From an uncultured SAR86 cluster bacterium (GTDB taxonomy: Bacteria > Pseudomonadota > Gammaproteobacteria > Magnimaribacterales > D2472): a stretch of 58,628 bases of DNA. The stretch lies in NCBI GenBank assembly GCA_905478035.1, contig CAJQGX010000014.1, positions 1 to 58,628 on the forward strand. Direction: 5' to 3'. How positions within the stretch are numbered: position 1 is the stretch's first letter; every line of letters starts with the position of its first letter. Of this stretch, positions 1 through 9,324 are shown in pieces. The position numbers and the translations under genes were made by a program. The notes beneath the pieces were generated by a model. The model worked only from the letters and a program-made list of their open reading frames with translations. It did no database searches and was not told where the DNA came from.

Positions 1-795
1 CTTGTAGAGAACTTACTAGATTTTCCTATTGAGATTTTTATTGAAACGACTTCTGATTATTCTCATCCAAATATTCAAGAGTTATCAGACGATGAATTTG
101 TAAATAATATTGATTTATTAATTGTATTTGGGGGAGATGGAACTTTATTAGGCTCTGCAAGAAAGTTTCTAAAATTTAATATACCTATTTTAGGCGTAAA
201 TATGGGTAATGTTGGCTTTTTAACTGATATTAAAATTGATAATTTTAAAAGTTCATTAGATGAGATCTTTGCAGGAGATTTTGTAATTGAAGAGAGAAGC
301 TTGGTAAGTGCAAGTTTTCTAGATCAGACGGTGTATGGCTTAAACGAAATAGTTATACATTCTGGTGCATACGCCCAGCTTATGAGATACAGACTTAGCG
401 TAAATGATAAGGTTGTATATGAGCAAAGATCTGATGGTTTAATAATAGCAACTCCAACTGGATCTACTGCATATGCCTTGTCTGCTGGCGGTCCTATAAT
501 TCATCCAGCGTTAGATGTATGGACTATTCTTCCAATGCTACCTCAGAGTATCTCATCAAGACCTTTTGTAATATCTTCAGATGAAAAAGTTTCTATTGAA
601 ATATTAAGAGGGCCATTAGATCAAGCTAAGATTTGTGCTGATGGACAAGACGACACCAAAGTTCCATTTTCAGAAAATATAAATATATGCAAGATGAACA
701 ATACTCTCAAATTAGTACATCCTAAGAAAAATGATTTTTTTGAAGCATGTAGAGAAAAACTTGGCTGGAGTCTTGATATATCAATCAATACCTGA
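1..795 (+). CDS. nadK: NAD kinase (5' truncated by window edge)
   Basis: Phosphorylates NAD+ to NADP+ in the cytoplasm using ATP. The reading frame is open from base 1, so the N terminus lies outside the window; 264 residues are visible and about 30 appear to be missing compared with the usual ~290. The GGDGT nucleotide-binding motif is encoded at 130-144, followed by the GLNE segment and the TPTGSTAYALSAGGP stretch that forms the NAD site. The first visible ATG (nt 202) lies after GGDGT and so is not the real start. The rhomboid gene begins 9 nt downstream, suggesting one transcript. Family identity is clear from the motifs. Confidence 0.95.
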   Translation, partial: LVENLLDFPIEIFIETTSDYSHPNIQELSDDEFVNNIDLLIVFGGDGTLLGSARKFLKFNIPILGVNMGNVGFLTDIKIDNFKSSLDEIFAGDFVIEERSLVSASFLDQTVYGLNEIVIHSGAYAQLMRYRLSVNDKVVYEQRSDGLIIATPTGSTAYALSAGGPIIHPALDVWTILPMLPQSISSRPFVISSDEKVSIEILRGPLDQAKICADGQDDTKVPFSENINICKMNNTLKLVHPKKNDFFEACREKLGWSLDISINT

Positions 796-804
796 GCTTA
801 AGAA

Positions 805-1425
805 TTGAATATCAAAAACTTTCACGTACCTATAATATTAATTTCAATTGTAATAGCTATTATTTCTAGCTTTGGAAGTTACTTTGGGATTATTGAGTTT
901 TTAACTTTTCTTAAACCAGATATTACATTAAATAGTTATATAAGTTTCCTCTCGTTTGAAGAGACTTTTTTTGATCAAAATGAATGGTGGAGACTAATAA
1001 CTCCAATGTTAATTCATTTTTCATTTGCTCATTTAGCATTTAATTGTTTGTGGATTTATATTTTAGGTCAAAAGATTGAGCTTTATGATGGTCATTTTAA
1101 ATTTATCGCTTTAGTAATATTTTCATCATTACTTGCCAACTATACCCAACATATCTTTTCTGAATCCTCTCTTTTTGGTGGGTTATCAGGAGTAATATAT
1201 GGAATGTTTGGCTACTGCATGATAATTGAATTAGAAACAAAAAATGAAAGATATGGTTTGCCACCAGCTATATATTTATTCATGTTGATATGGATGCTTT
1301 TAGGTTTTCTAGGAGTTTTGACTATTTTTGGGTTTGGCAATATTGCTAATTATGCACACTTAGGTGGTTTAGTGGGAGGCCTTATCTTTGGAATGGTAAC
1401 TAAATGGATAACAGTGATAAGATAA
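805..1425 (+). CDS. Rhomboid-family intramembrane serine protease
   Basis: A polytopic inner-membrane protease of 206 residues that cleaves substrates within or near their transmembrane segments. Several hydrophobic segments are evident. The catalytic dyad is visible: Ser128 in GGLSG and His185 in AHLGG, with the supporting HFSFAHLAFN segment near residues 71-80 that lines the active site in GlpG. The N-terminal cytoplasmic domain of E. coli GlpG is absent, so this is a core rhomboid. Translation appears to start at TTG (805-807), because no ATG or GTG is in frame before the first membrane segment. It sits between nadK and galU on the same strand. Natural substrates cannot be inferred from context. 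Confidence 0.88.
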   Translation: MNIKNFHVPIILISIVIAIISSFGSYFGIIEFLTFLKPDITLNSYISFLSFEETFFDQNEWWRLITPMLIHFSFAHLAFNCLWIYILGQKIELYDGHFKFIALVIFSSLLANYTQHIFSESSLFGGLSGVIYGMFGYCMIIELETKNERYGLPPAIYLFMLIWMLLGFLGVLTIFGFGNIANYAHLGGLVGGLIFGMVTKWITVIR

Positions 1426-1430
1426 TTTTG

Positions 1431-2294
1431 ATGAAAAAGATAAAGAAAGCAGTTTTACCAGTTGCGGGTTTTGGAACTCGCTTTCTTCCTGCTACTAAAG
1501 CAACGCCAAAAGAAATGCTTTCTATTATTGATAAGCCACTTGTCCAATATGCTGTTGAAGAGGCAATTGAGATAGGGATAGAAGAGATTATATTTATTAC
1601 AAGCCCTTCTAAATACTCCATTAAGAAACACTTTGATAAATCTAAAGAACTAGAAGAAAAACTTAGAAGTTTAGGTAAGGATGACTTAATTGAGAAACTA
1701 AACCCATCGAAATTTGATGATATTAAATTTCATTATATTGTTCAAAATGAACAAAAGGGATTAGGGCATGCTATTTCTCTAGCAGAGCAACTTATTCAAG
1801 ATGAGCCATTTGCAGTATTACTTCCAGATGATTTATTTTTTTCTAATGATAGCTGCCTCAATCAGTTAAAGAGATCTTATGAAATTTCGAATGCTTCTAT
1901 AATTGCTGTAAATGAAATTGAATTAGAAGATATCCATAAATATGGAGTAATAAAACCTGGAAATATTAAAGATAACTTAATAGAAATTGCAGATATTATA
2001 GAAAAGCCAGAAGCCGATGAGGCCCCATCAAATATTGCTGTTTGTGGTAGGTATATTTTAAACAGCAGTATCTTTAATAAACTAAAAGATGTCCTTCCAG
2101 ATAAAACTGGTGAGATTCAACTTACTGATGCTATTAAATTATTAATAGATGATGAAATGGTGCTTGCTTGCATTTATAAAGGTGAGAAATTTGATTGCGG
2201 CAGTAAAAGGGGTTTTGTTGAGGCGACTATTGCAATATCATTGCGAGATATTGAAATAGGTGATGAGATTAAAAACGTAATTAAAAAAATATAG
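1431..2294 (+). CDS. galU: UTP--glucose-1-phosphate uridylyltransferase
   Basis: Makes UDP-glucose from UTP and glucose-1-phosphate for envelope polysaccharides. The nucleotidyltransferase signature GFGTRFLPATK follows the start, with KEM and DKP just after; IIEKP and FDCGSKRGFVEA further on are typical of bacterial GalU. The frame extends upstream to an ATG at 1404 inside the rhomboid gene, but 1431 is preferred: it gives the usual MKKIKKAV beginning, 287 residues in all, and only 5 bp separate it from the previous stop. Its stop is immediately followed by the pyrD TTG start, implying co-transcription. Confidence 0.93.
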   Translation: MKKIKKAVLPVAGFGTRFLPATKATPKEMLSIIDKPLVQYAVEEAIEIGIEEIIFITSPSKYSIKKHFDKSKELEEKLRSLGKDDLIEKLNPSKFDDIKFHYIVQNEQKGLGHAISLAEQLIQDEPFAVLLPDDLFFSNDSCLNQLKRSYEISNASIIAVNEIELEDIHKYGVIKPGNIKDNLIEIADIIEKPEADEAPSNIAVCGRYILNSSIFNKLKDVLPDKTGEIQLTDAIKLLIDDEMVLACIYKGEKFDCGSKRGFVEATIAISLRDIEIGDEIKNVIKKI

Positions 2295-2295
2295 T

Positions 2296-3282
2296 TTGAA
2301 CTTAGTCCTAAAAATAATTAAATTATTCCCGCCAGAAGCAGCTCATTCAATTGCATTGTATTCATTAAAGATTCTCTATCAATTAAGGTTAATTAATATT
2401 TTTTTTCCAAAACTTCACGATGAAGAGCTTGAAGTTTTTGGAATGACTTTTGCAAATAGACTTGGAACTGCAGCTGGTCTTGATAAGAATGGAGATTTTA
2501 TAGATTGCATAGGAGCACTAGGATTTGGATTTGTTGAGGTAGGAACCGTAACCCCAAAAGCTCAGTTGGGAAATAAAAAACCAAGAGTCTTTAGAATTTT
2601 AAAAGAAAAGGCCATTATTAATCGACTTGGGTTTAATAATAAGGGAGTAGATTATTTAGTTAAAAGACTAAAAAAAAGAACATTCAGAGGAATTGTTGGG
2701 GTGAATATAGGAGCAAACAAAACCTCAGATGGCCAAAAAAGAATAGATGATTATATTGAGTGCTTTAATAAAGTTGAAAATTATGCCGACTATATTACAG
2801 TTAATATCTCATCTCCAAATACACCAGGTTTAAGAGATTTGCATAGTTCTGATAATTTAAAAAAATTGATAGGAGCTATTGATAAGGTAATCAAAATTTC
2901 TGGATATAAAAAATCAATCTTTCTTAAAATATCTCCTGATGAAAATAAAGAGTCCATAAATGAAATTATTCAAATTATAAATAACTCATTTTTTACAGGT
3001 TTAATTATTTCAAATACTTCAATAGATAAAAAAATACTCAAAGATAAGAAATATCATACTTATGAAGGAGGTTTATCTGGCAAACCAATAATGAACAAAT
3101 CAACAGAACTTCTGAACTTAATATATAGTAACGATCCCTCTATACCCCTAATTGGCGTTGGTGGAGTTATGAATAATAAGGATTTCCAAGATAAAATAAA
3201 TTCTGGAGCTCAATTGGTTCAGCTATATACAGGCTTTGTTGTCAAAGGACCCAAAATTGTTGCAGATATTTTGAAAGAATAA
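2296..3282 (+). CDS. pyrD: Dihydroorotate dehydrogenase (quinone), class 2
   Basis: Oxidises dihydroorotate to orotate in pyrimidine synthesis and passes electrons to the membrane quinone pool through FMN. The N-terminal amphipathic segment (residues ~1-30, LVLKIIKLFPPEAAHS) is the membrane-docking helix of class 2 enzymes. FMN-site motifs GTAAGLDKNG, GFVEVGTVTP and RLGFNN are present, and NISSPNTPGLR carries the class 2 catalytic serine. The C-terminal GVGGV and LVQLYTGF close the barrel. The start is TTG (2296-2298), one base after the galU stop. A dihydroorotase that would supply its substrate lies far away at 48.7 kb. Confidence 0.94.
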   Translation: MNLVLKIIKLFPPEAAHSIALYSLKILYQLRLINIFFPKLHDEELEVFGMTFANRLGTAAGLDKNGDFIDCIGALGFGFVEVGTVTPKAQLGNKKPRVFRILKEKAIINRLGFNNKGVDYLVKRLKKRTFRGIVGVNIGANKTSDGQKRIDDYIECFNKVENYADYITVNISSPNTPGLRDLHSSDNLKKLIGAIDKVIKISGYKKSIFLKISPDENKESINEIIQIINNSFFTGLIISNTSIDKKILKDKKYHTYEGGLSGKPIMNKSTELLNLIYSNDPSIPLIGVGGVMNNKDFQDKINSGAQLVQLYTGFVVKGPKIVADILKE

Positions 3283-3287
3283 AAATT

Positions 3288-3722
3288 ATGGAATTAATTA
3301 TTATTTTTGTTGTAATTACTTTCCTGATCGGGACTATCAGTCTTGCAGTTCCGTCAAAATCATCTCGTAAAATTTCAAATTTAAGAATGGAAGCATCTAA
3401 GCTCGGTTTTAAAATTATTCCATCAAATTTAAGTACATTATCTTTTAAAAATAAAGATTTTTCGTTAGTCTGCTATCAGTTTAAAAATGAAACAAATATA
3501 AAAGAAGCACATTTTATTAGAGACAAAGACGAATTAATTTTGTATTCTCCACTGAAACTTAAGTACTCTGAAGAGTATGATGAGATTAAAAGTAAGCTTA
3601 ATAAATTATCTTTGTATGTTCATGAGGTTATTTATTCAAAGACATTAATAGCTTTTTTATGGGAAGAAAAATTAGGTTTAGAAGAACTTAAAAATATTTC
3701 TGATTCCCTAAAAGAATTATAA
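3288..3722 (+). CDS. Hypothetical protein with one N-terminal membrane segment
   Basis: I do not recognise this 144-residue protein. Residues ~2-21 (LIIIFVVITFLIGTISLAV) form one strongly hydrophobic segment, most likely a membrane anchor; the rest is a soluble, Lys/Glu/Ser-rich domain with alternating short hydrophobic stretches and a helical, charged C terminus. No catalytic or metal-binding motif is visible. It starts at ATG 3288, six bases after pyrD, and about 60 bp of AT-rich DNA separates it from topA, so it probably closes the nadK-pyrD unit. Confidence 0.6.
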   Translation: MELIIIFVVITFLIGTISLAVPSKSSRKISNLRMEASKLGFKIIPSNLSTLSFKNKDFSLVCYQFKNETNIKEAHFIRDKDELILYSPLKLKYSEEYDEIKSKLNKLSLYVHEVIYSKTLIAFLWEEKLGLEELKNISDSLKEL

Positions 3723-3780
3723 ATATCTTTCAAAAAAAGTTTAAAGAATGTTTTTATAAGAAAAGGAACTAATTTTAATT

Positions 3781-6402
3781 ATGGCTAAATCACTTGTAAT
3801 TGTAGAGTCACCTGCAAAAGCTAAAACAATATCAAAATATCTTGGCAAAGATTTTATTGTTGAATCAAGTGTGGGTCATATAAGAGATCTTCCAAAAAAA
3901 GCTTCGCCATTAGCCAAAAGAGCATCTATACCAAAAGATATTTCTCCAGAAGAGAAGCAAAAATTAAAGGCTGTTAATGATAGAAATAGGCTTATAAGAA
4001 GAATGGGTGTTGATCCTGATAATGGGTGGACTGCAGATTGGCAAATAATTCCTGAAAAAGAAAAGGTTATTAAATCACTAAGAAAAGCAGCAAAAGGAGT
4101 TGATCATATTTATTTAGCAACCGACCTTGATAGAGAGGGAGAAGCTATAGCATGGCATTTAAAAGAGGCTTTAGGTCCAGAAAAATATGATTATTCAAGA
4201 GTACGCTTTAATCAAATAACAAAATCCGCAATTATTGATTCATTTGCAGATCCAAAAGAAATTGATTTAGATTTAGTAAAAGCATATAGAGCAAGAAGAT
4301 TTTTAGACAAAGTTATTGGTTTTGAGTTATCTCCTTTACTTTGGAAAAAAATAGCTCGAGGCTTATCTGCTGGTAGAGTTCAATCCGTTGCATTAAGAGT
4401 TTTAGATGAAAGAGAAAGATTAATACAAGAGTTTATTCCAGAAGAGTACTGGGAAGTTTCGATGCTGCTTGAAACTTCTAATAACAGCATTATTCCATTT
4501 TCGTTAAATAGAAAAAAATCTGATCCTCTTTTACAGAAAGCAGAAGCTGAAAAAATTAAATCTTTAATAGAGTTGGCTAATTTAGAAATTAATGAAATTA
4601 CTAAGAAGCCTGTTAAAGTCAAACCTAGAGCACCTTTTATAACATCAACGCTTCAACAAGCTGCTAGTACAAAACTAAGTTTTAATGTGAAAAGAACAAT
4701 GAGAGTTGCTCAAAAGCTATATGAGGCAGGTCATATTACATATATGAGAACAGATGCTCCAAGCTTAAGCAAAGAATCAATTCAAGATGCTAGAAATTAT
4801 ATTAATGATAAATTAGGTGAAAATTACCTTACCAACGCCCCAAGAATATATTCTAGTACTGAAAATGCACAAGAAGCTCATGAAGCTATAAGACCAACTA
4901 ATGCATTTATGCATCCTGATGATCTAATAGGTTCTTCAGAAGAGGAGAGACGATTATATAGCTTGATATGGCAACAATATATAGCCTCACAAATGCCTGA
5001 CGCAGAATATTTATCTACCTCAGTAAAGGTAAATATTGATGGCTATAACTTTTCTGCAAAAGGAAGAGAGGTTGTATTTGATGGTTATACTAAAGTAGCA
5101 AAAAATAATTCAGATAGTGAAAATGATATTTTGCCACCAATGTCTGAGGGTGAGAGGCTTGTTTTAGATACATTAAATTTAGATCAAAAATTTACAAAAC
5201 CACCTGCAAGATTTTCAGAAGCAGCGCTGGTTAAAGAACTTGAGAAAAAAGGTATAGGCAGACCATCTACTTATGCAAATATCATTTCAACTATTCAAGA
5301 TAGGGGTTATGTAGAGATTCAAAACAGAAGATTTTTTGTTAAGAAAATTGGTCATATTGTTACAGAGCGTTTAGTTGAAAGTTTTGATGACATCATGAAT
5401 TATGACTTTACTGCAAATCTTGAAAATAATTTAGATCAAGTTGCAAGCGGTGATTTAAATTGGAAAAATGTTTTAGATGATTTTTATAAAGCTTTCCAAA
5501 ATGATTTAGCTTCTGCATCTATTGAAGATGGTGGAATGCGAACAAATAAACCAACTGCAACAGATATTATTTGTCCAGATTGCTCAAAAAATAAAATGGT
5601 TATTAGAAATTCTTCAAATGGAGTATTTTTAGGATGTTCTGGGTATGACAATGAAGGTGATGATAAATGTAAAAAAACAGTCAATCTTATATCAGGCGAT
5701 GAAGCTATAAGTGTTGATGATAATGAGGAAGCTGAAAATCTTTTAATCAAAAAAAGATGCAGTATTTGCGAAACGAGCATGGATAACTATCTTATTGACG
5801 AAAATAGAAAACTACATGTATGTGGCAAAAGTCCTGATTGTAATGGGTATGCTGTTGAAGACGGCCTATTTAAGATAAAAGGTTATGACGGACCAATTTT
5901 AGAATGTCATAAATGTGGCTCAGAAATGCAGCTTAAGACTGGAAGATTTGGTAAATATTTTGGATGTCTAAATGATAATTGTGGAACTACTCGAGCACTC
6001 CAAAGAAATGGTGAGCCAAAACCACTAACAATGGAACCAATTTCTATGCCTGATTTAGCATGCCTGAAATGCGAAGATCATTATTTATTAAGAGATAGCA
6101 TGAAAGGGCTTTTTCTAGCAGCCAGCAAATACCCAAAAAATAGAGAGACAAGAGCACCCAAAGTATCTGAAATAAATCATCTAGCAACTGAGATAAAAGA
6201 AGCATGCAGATTTTTGCCTGAAACAGATAAGCATGGATATTTAATGACAGCTCCTGAAAAAGATAGAGATGGAAATGAATATGTTGTTAGATATAACAAA
6301 TCAGAAGATGTTCATTACTTAGCGTCAGAAAAAGATGGTAAAAAAACAAAATGGACAGCTTTATATAGTAATGGCGAGTGGTCTCAAAACCTTAAAAGTT
6401 AG
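3781..6402 (+). CDS. topA: DNA topoisomerase I (type IA)
   Basis: Relaxes negatively supercoiled DNA through a transient 5'-phosphotyrosine bond. The 873-residue protein opens with the Toprim domain (VIVESPAKAKTISKYLG; acidic cluster TDLDREGE around residues 114-120). The active-site Tyr321 lies in TYMRTD, and GRPSTYANII is the conserved RPSTYA segment. After residue ~590 come CxxC-type zinc ribbons (CPDC...CxxC, CGKSPDC, CHKC...C), as in E. coli TopA, then a further C-terminal extension. A TATAAG sequence 20 nt before the ATG followed by AAAAGGAA may be its own promoter and ribosome site. The next gene starts on the last base of its stop codon. Confidence 0.96.
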   Translation: MAKSLVIVESPAKAKTISKYLGKDFIVESSVGHIRDLPKKASPLAKRASIPKDISPEEKQKLKAVNDRNRLIRRMGVDPDNGWTADWQIIPEKEKVIKSLRKAAKGVDHIYLATDLDREGEAIAWHLKEALGPEKYDYSRVRFNQITKSAIIDSFADPKEIDLDLVKAYRARRFLDKVIGFELSPLLWKKIARGLSAGRVQSVALRVLDERERLIQEFIPEEYWEVSMLLETSNNSIIPFSLNRKKSDPLLQKAEAEKIKSLIELANLEINEITKKPVKVKPRAPFITSTLQQAASTKLSFNVKRTMRVAQKLYEAGHITYMRTDAPSLSKESIQDARNYINDKLGENYLTNAPRIYSSTENAQEAHEAIRPTNAFMHPDDLIGSSEEERRLYSLIWQQYIASQMPDAEYLSTSVKVNIDGYNFSAKGREVVFDGYTKVAKNNSDSENDILPPMSEGERLVLDTLNLDQKFTKPPARFSEAALVKELEKKGIGRPSTYANIISTIQDRGYVEIQNRRFFVKKIGHIVTERLVESFDDIMNYDFTANLENNLDQVASGDLNWKNVLDDFYKAFQNDLASASIEDGGMRTNKPTATDIICPDCSKNKMVIRNSSNGVFLGCSGYDNEGDDKCKKTVNLISGDEAISVDDNEEAENLLIKKRCSICETSMDNYLIDENRKLHVCGKSPDCNGYAVEDGLFKIKGYDGPILECHKCGSEMQLKTGRFGKYFGCLNDNCGTTRALQRNGEPKPLTMEPISMPDLACLKCEDHYLLRDSMKGLFLAASKYPKNRETRAPKVSEINHLATEIKEACRFLPETDKHGYLMTAPEKDRDGNEYVVRYNKSEDVHYLASEKDGKKTKWTALYSNGEWSQNLKS

Positions 6403-6839
6403 TGGATCCAAAAGAGCTAGTAAATCTATATCTAGACATAGCTGACAGTTTGTTATCCAAACTAGCATTAAATAATTCTAAAGATGATGATTCAGATCAA
6501 TATCTTTTTGTACTTTCGATTGAACAAAGCTTAAATTCACTAGCTGACAGCATTGCAGCATCAATTAATTTTAATAATTCTGATTTTAGCTCATATGAAT
6601 ATCAGAAAAAATGGATTGAATTATCATCCAACAGTTTTCTTGAAAATATCATTAAAAATGAATTCAGTCCTAATGGATTATTTAATGATCTTAAACAGGT
6701 TAAAAAAATGTTACATGAGCCTGTTAATGACTCAATAATAGTTTCAAATGAGACATTAAGCTTGAAAAAATTTAATTTATTACTAAATAGATATAAAGAA
6801 TTTATTATCATACTTCGCAAATCCCTTGAGGAATGCTAA
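6402..6839 (+). CDS. Hypothetical protein between topA and lexA
   Basis: A 145-residue, probably all-helical cytoplasmic protein without signal peptide, membrane segment or cysteine-based motif; I cannot assign a function. Translation probably begins at the GTG that overlaps the final G of the topA stop codon, a coupling arrangement. From memory, Pseudomonas also carries one medium and one small hypothetical gene between topA and lexA, so this may be the diverged equivalent of the medium one; that is an inference from position, not from sequence comparison. Confidence 0.6.
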   Translation: MDPKELVNLYLDIADSLLSKLALNNSKDDDSDQYLFVLSIEQSLNSLADSIAASINFNNSDFSSYEYQKKWIELSSNSFLENIIKNEFSPNGLFNDLKQVKKMLHEPVNDSIIVSNETLSLKKFNLLLNRYKEFIIILRKSLEEC

Positions 6840-6861
6840 GCTTGATGTAAGAGGTAAATAT

Positions 6862-7119
6862 ATGTCGAATTACTTAGAACTAGCTCAATTACCAGATGGA
6901 AGTATTGTACTTAGGCGATCAGATGATCATGAAAACCCTATAGTAAAGATTGATTTTTCACCCGAATCAAAAGAATTTCTTCAAGGCCAAGAGCTTTCAG
7001 TTGCAAAAGAAATGATAAGAGCTGGTATTGAAAGTGTTAGCGGGAATGTGAGTGATTTTGACGAATTTTTTGATGGACAAAAAGAAAGACTATCAAAAAA
7101 ACCTGTAATACTTCATTAA
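6862..7119 (+). CDS. Small conserved-looking protein beside lexA
   Basis: An 85-residue soluble protein of unknown function, beginning MSNYLELAQLPDG, with a short beta-rich N-terminal part (SIVLRRSDDHENPIVKIDFS) and a helical middle (FLQGQELSVAKEMIRAGIES). The frame opens earlier, at 6826, but ATG 6862 is chosen because AGAGGT lies 6-11 nt upstream, one of the few clear Shine-Dalgarno sequences in this window. Its stop codon overlaps the lexA stop on the opposite strand. A small gene in the same place near lexA is, as I recall, found in other gammaproteobacteria. Confidence 0.62.
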   Translation: MSNYLELAQLPDGSIVLRRSDDHENPIVKIDFSPESKEFLQGQELSVAKEMIRAGIESVSGNVSDFDEFFDGQKERLSKKPVILH

Positions 7120-7730
7120 TTTTCTCTAATTAAACCAACACTTTTTCCTTCTATAAAAAGTTCTGTGTGTTCTAGGTCTACTTCAATATTGCTAAAATCT
7201 TCATTAGCTGGTTGAAGGTGAACAATTTTAGGTGAGTGTCTGTGAAAGTATTTAACAGTAACTTCATCATCAATTCTAGCAATAACGATATCTCCATTTT
7301 TAATATCTTGAGTTTTTTTAACAGCGATTAAGTCATCTTCCATGATCCCAGCATCCTTCATACTAAGACCTCTTACGCGAAGGAAGTAATCAAAATTTGA
7401 TCCAAAGAAACCTTGAGGACAATTAAAAACTTTCTCTACATTTTCTGTTGCTAGTGTAGGTGACCCCGCAGCAACCAATCCAATAATAGGATATTCATCT
7501 CCTTCATTTTCAATTTCAGGATTAATTATTGAAATACCTCTTGATGTTCCACTCTCAATTGAAATAAAACCTTTTTTCTCAAGCGCCCTAAGATGTGTTT
7601 CGGCTGAATTAGGAGATTTAAAGCCTAATTCTTTGCATATATCTGCTCTTGTTGGAGGAAATCCAGTTTTCTTTATGTATACTTGAATACAATTGAGTAC
7701 CTTGTTTTGCTGGGATGTTATATCTTTCAT
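7116..7730 (-). CDS. lexA: LexA repressor
   Basis: Represses the SOS regulon and cleaves itself when RecA filaments form on single-stranded DNA. Of 204 residues, 1-70 form the winged-helix DNA-binding domain (GFPPTRADICKELGF, then SAETHLRALEKKG). Self-cleavage would fall between Ala88 and Gly89 in VAAGSP; the catalytic Ser123 (GLSM) and Lys160 (VTVKYF) are both present, so the protein should be fully cleavable. A perfect LexA box sits 17-32 nt upstream of its start, giving autoregulation. It converges on the topA-side genes and is divergent from the 5'-nucleotidase gene. Confidence 0.97.
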   Translation of the reverse strand: MKDITSQQNKVLNCIQVYIKKTGFPPTRADICKELGFKSPNSAETHLRALEKKGFISIESGTSRGISIINPEIENEGDEYPIIGLVAAGSPTLATENVEKVFNCPQGFFGSNFDYFLRVRGLSMKDAGIMEDDLIAVKKTQDIKNGDIVIARIDDEVTVKYFHRHSPKIVHLQPANEDFSNIEVDLEHTELFIEGKSVGLIREN

Positions 7731-7746
7731 AATGTTTAAAATAATA

Positions 7747-7762
7747 CTGAATGTATATACAG
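7747..7762. promoter_or_regulatory. LexA (SOS) box in the lexA promoter
   Basis: The sequence CTGAATGTATATACAG matches the gammaproteobacterial LexA operator CTG-N10-CAG exactly. It lies just upstream of a TATTAT (7746-7741, minus strand) that could be the lexA -10, which begins 10 nt before the lexA start codon, so repressor bound here would cover the lexA promoter. A TATAAT on the plus strand (7763-7768) abuts the box, so the divergent 5'-nucleotidase gene could also come under SOS control. Confidence 0.9.
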
Positions 7763-7797
7763 TATAATGCAGAATATATATTTATATCAACTTTTAT

Positions 7798-8697
7798 ATG
7801 AAAGAAAATAGAAAATTAATAATAGGAATTTCATCAAGAGCTCTATTTAATCTTGATGAAAGTCACGACATTTATGAAAAAGACGGACTCGACTCTTATC
7901 GAGATTACCAAATAGCAAATGAAGATAAAACTCTTGAACCAGGAGAGGCTTTCAACCTTGTAAAAAAAATATTAGATATCAATTCACTTTATAAAGATCA
8001 TCAAAGAATAGAGGTTATTCTTCTGTCAAGAAATACATCAGATACTGGTTTAAGAATAAGAAACTCAATCGAAGCTCATGGATTGGATATTAGCAGGGCT
8101 GCATTTTGTGGTGGCGAAAGCCCACACAGATATGTAAAGGATTTTGGAGTCCATCTATTTTTATCAAGCAGTATGGAGGATGTAAAATTGGCTATTGAGA
8201 GTAATGTTGCTGCAGCAACAATTATCTCTAGAGACAATGATAACAACTTCTTATCAGAAGATGGTCAACTTAAAATAGCATTCGATGGCGATGCCGTAAT
8301 TTTTTCAGATGATTCTGAAAAAGTTTTTCATGAGGAAGGCTTAGAGGCTTTTATTGAAAATGAAGTTAAGGCTAAAACAGCATTAAAAGAGGGGCCTTTT
8401 AAATCTTTTCTTGTAGAGCTTAATGATATTCAGAATGACTTTGATGTAAATAATTGTCCAATTAGAACGGCTTTAGTTACTGCTCGATCTGCTCCCTCTG
8501 ATAAAAGAGTCATTAAGACATTAAGAGAGTGGGGAGTGAGAATAGATGAATCTTTATTTTTGGGCGGCATGTCTAAAAGAGATTTTCTTAAATCTTTTCA
8601 AGCTGATATCTTTTTTGATGATCAAAAAAAACATATCATAGACACACAAAATACAACAGCCTCAGGTCATGTTCCTTATGGAATCAAAAATAAATAA
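7798..8697 (+). CDS. 5'-nucleotidase (cytosolic NT5C1-like family)
   Basis: Predicted to dephosphorylate nucleoside 5'-monophosphates in the cytoplasm. The 299-residue protein matches the bacterial/eukaryotic cytosolic 5'-nucleotidase I family (Pfam 5-nucleotidase) by its overall layout: the N-terminal GISSRALFNL segment, the LLSRN motif, DISRAAFCGGESP, and the C-terminal FLGGMSKRDFL and FDDQ segments that form the HAD-like metal site. It is a free-standing gene divergent from lexA, with the LexA box 36-51 nt upstream of its ATG. Substrate preference cannot be told from sequence. Confidence 0.82.
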   Translation: MKENRKLIIGISSRALFNLDESHDIYEKDGLDSYRDYQIANEDKTLEPGEAFNLVKKILDINSLYKDHQRIEVILLSRNTSDTGLRIRNSIEAHGLDISRAAFCGGESPHRYVKDFGVHLFLSSSMEDVKLAIESNVAAATIISRDNDNNFLSEDGQLKIAFDGDAVIFSDDSEKVFHEEGLEAFIENEVKAKTALKEGPFKSFLVELNDIQNDFDVNNCPIRTALVTARSAPSDKRVIKTLREWGVRIDESLFLGGMSKRDFLKSFQADIFFDDQKKHIIDTQNTTASGHVPYGIKNK

Positions 8698-8715
8698 TTT
8701 ATATAGGTATAACAA

Positions 8716-9324
8716 ATGGAAATAGTTTGTTTCGATATGGAAGGAACTCTAACTCCCGAGATCTGGGAGAAAGTAGCTTGCAATACTGGCATAGAGGAAT
8801 TTAATAAAACAACAAGAGATATTCCAGACTATGGAGAACTTATGGACTTTAGGCTTGATATTATGAAAGCTAATGGCCTAAAACTTTCAGATATTAAAAA
8901 AGCATCAAATGAGTTGGATCTTTTGCCTGGTGCTGAATCTTTCTTAGCAAATATTAGAGAAAAGTTTCAAGTTGTAATTCTTTCAGACACTTTTCATGAA
9001 ATAGCTCAGCCTTTAATGAAGAAAATGGGATTCCCATTACTTTTATGTCATAACTTAGAAGTTATTAACGATGAAGTTGTATCCTATAAACTAAGAAATA
9101 AAAAAGCAAAAAAGCAGGCTATTCAAGGTTTTCAGTCTATGGGATATAGGTGTCTTGCTGCAGGAGACTCTTATAATGATTTACAAATGTTTGAAGTAGC
9201 TGAAAAAGGTTTTTTTATAAACGCACCTAAGAAAATTTCAAATAATTATCCTGAAATAGAATCTTTTGATAATTATAAAGATCTTGAAAGAGGTTTATTA
9301 TCAAATTCATTATTTCAAGAATGA
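8716..9324 (+). CDS. thrH: ThrH phosphoserine phosphatase / homoserine phosphotransferase
   Basis: A HAD-superfamily enzyme known from Pseudomonas, where it dephosphorylates phosphoserine and can transfer the phosphate to homoserine, linking serine and threonine synthesis. The ThrH subtype is recognised by the nucleophile motif DMEGT (Asp7, with Glu9 where most HAD enzymes have Asp), [18 protein letters not shown], and [11 protein letters not shown] for the metal-binding aspartates. At 202 residues it is normal length. Its TGA stop overlaps the queH ATG (ATGA). Confidence 0.9.
   Translation: MEIVCFDMEGTLTPEIWEKVACNTGIEEFNKTTRDIPDYGELMDFRLDIMKANGLKLSDIKKASNELDLLPGAESFLANIREKFQVVILSDTFHEIAQPLMKKMGFPLLLCHNLEVINDEVVSYKLRNKKAKKQAIQGFQSMGYRCLAAGDSYNDLQMFEVAEKGFFINAPKKISNNYPEIESFDNYKDLERGLLSNSLFQE

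Noticed and set aside
1404..1430. Longer GalU N terminus from ATG 1404
   Set aside because: Adds nine residues that do not resemble the family start and would overlap the rhomboid gene by 22 bp.
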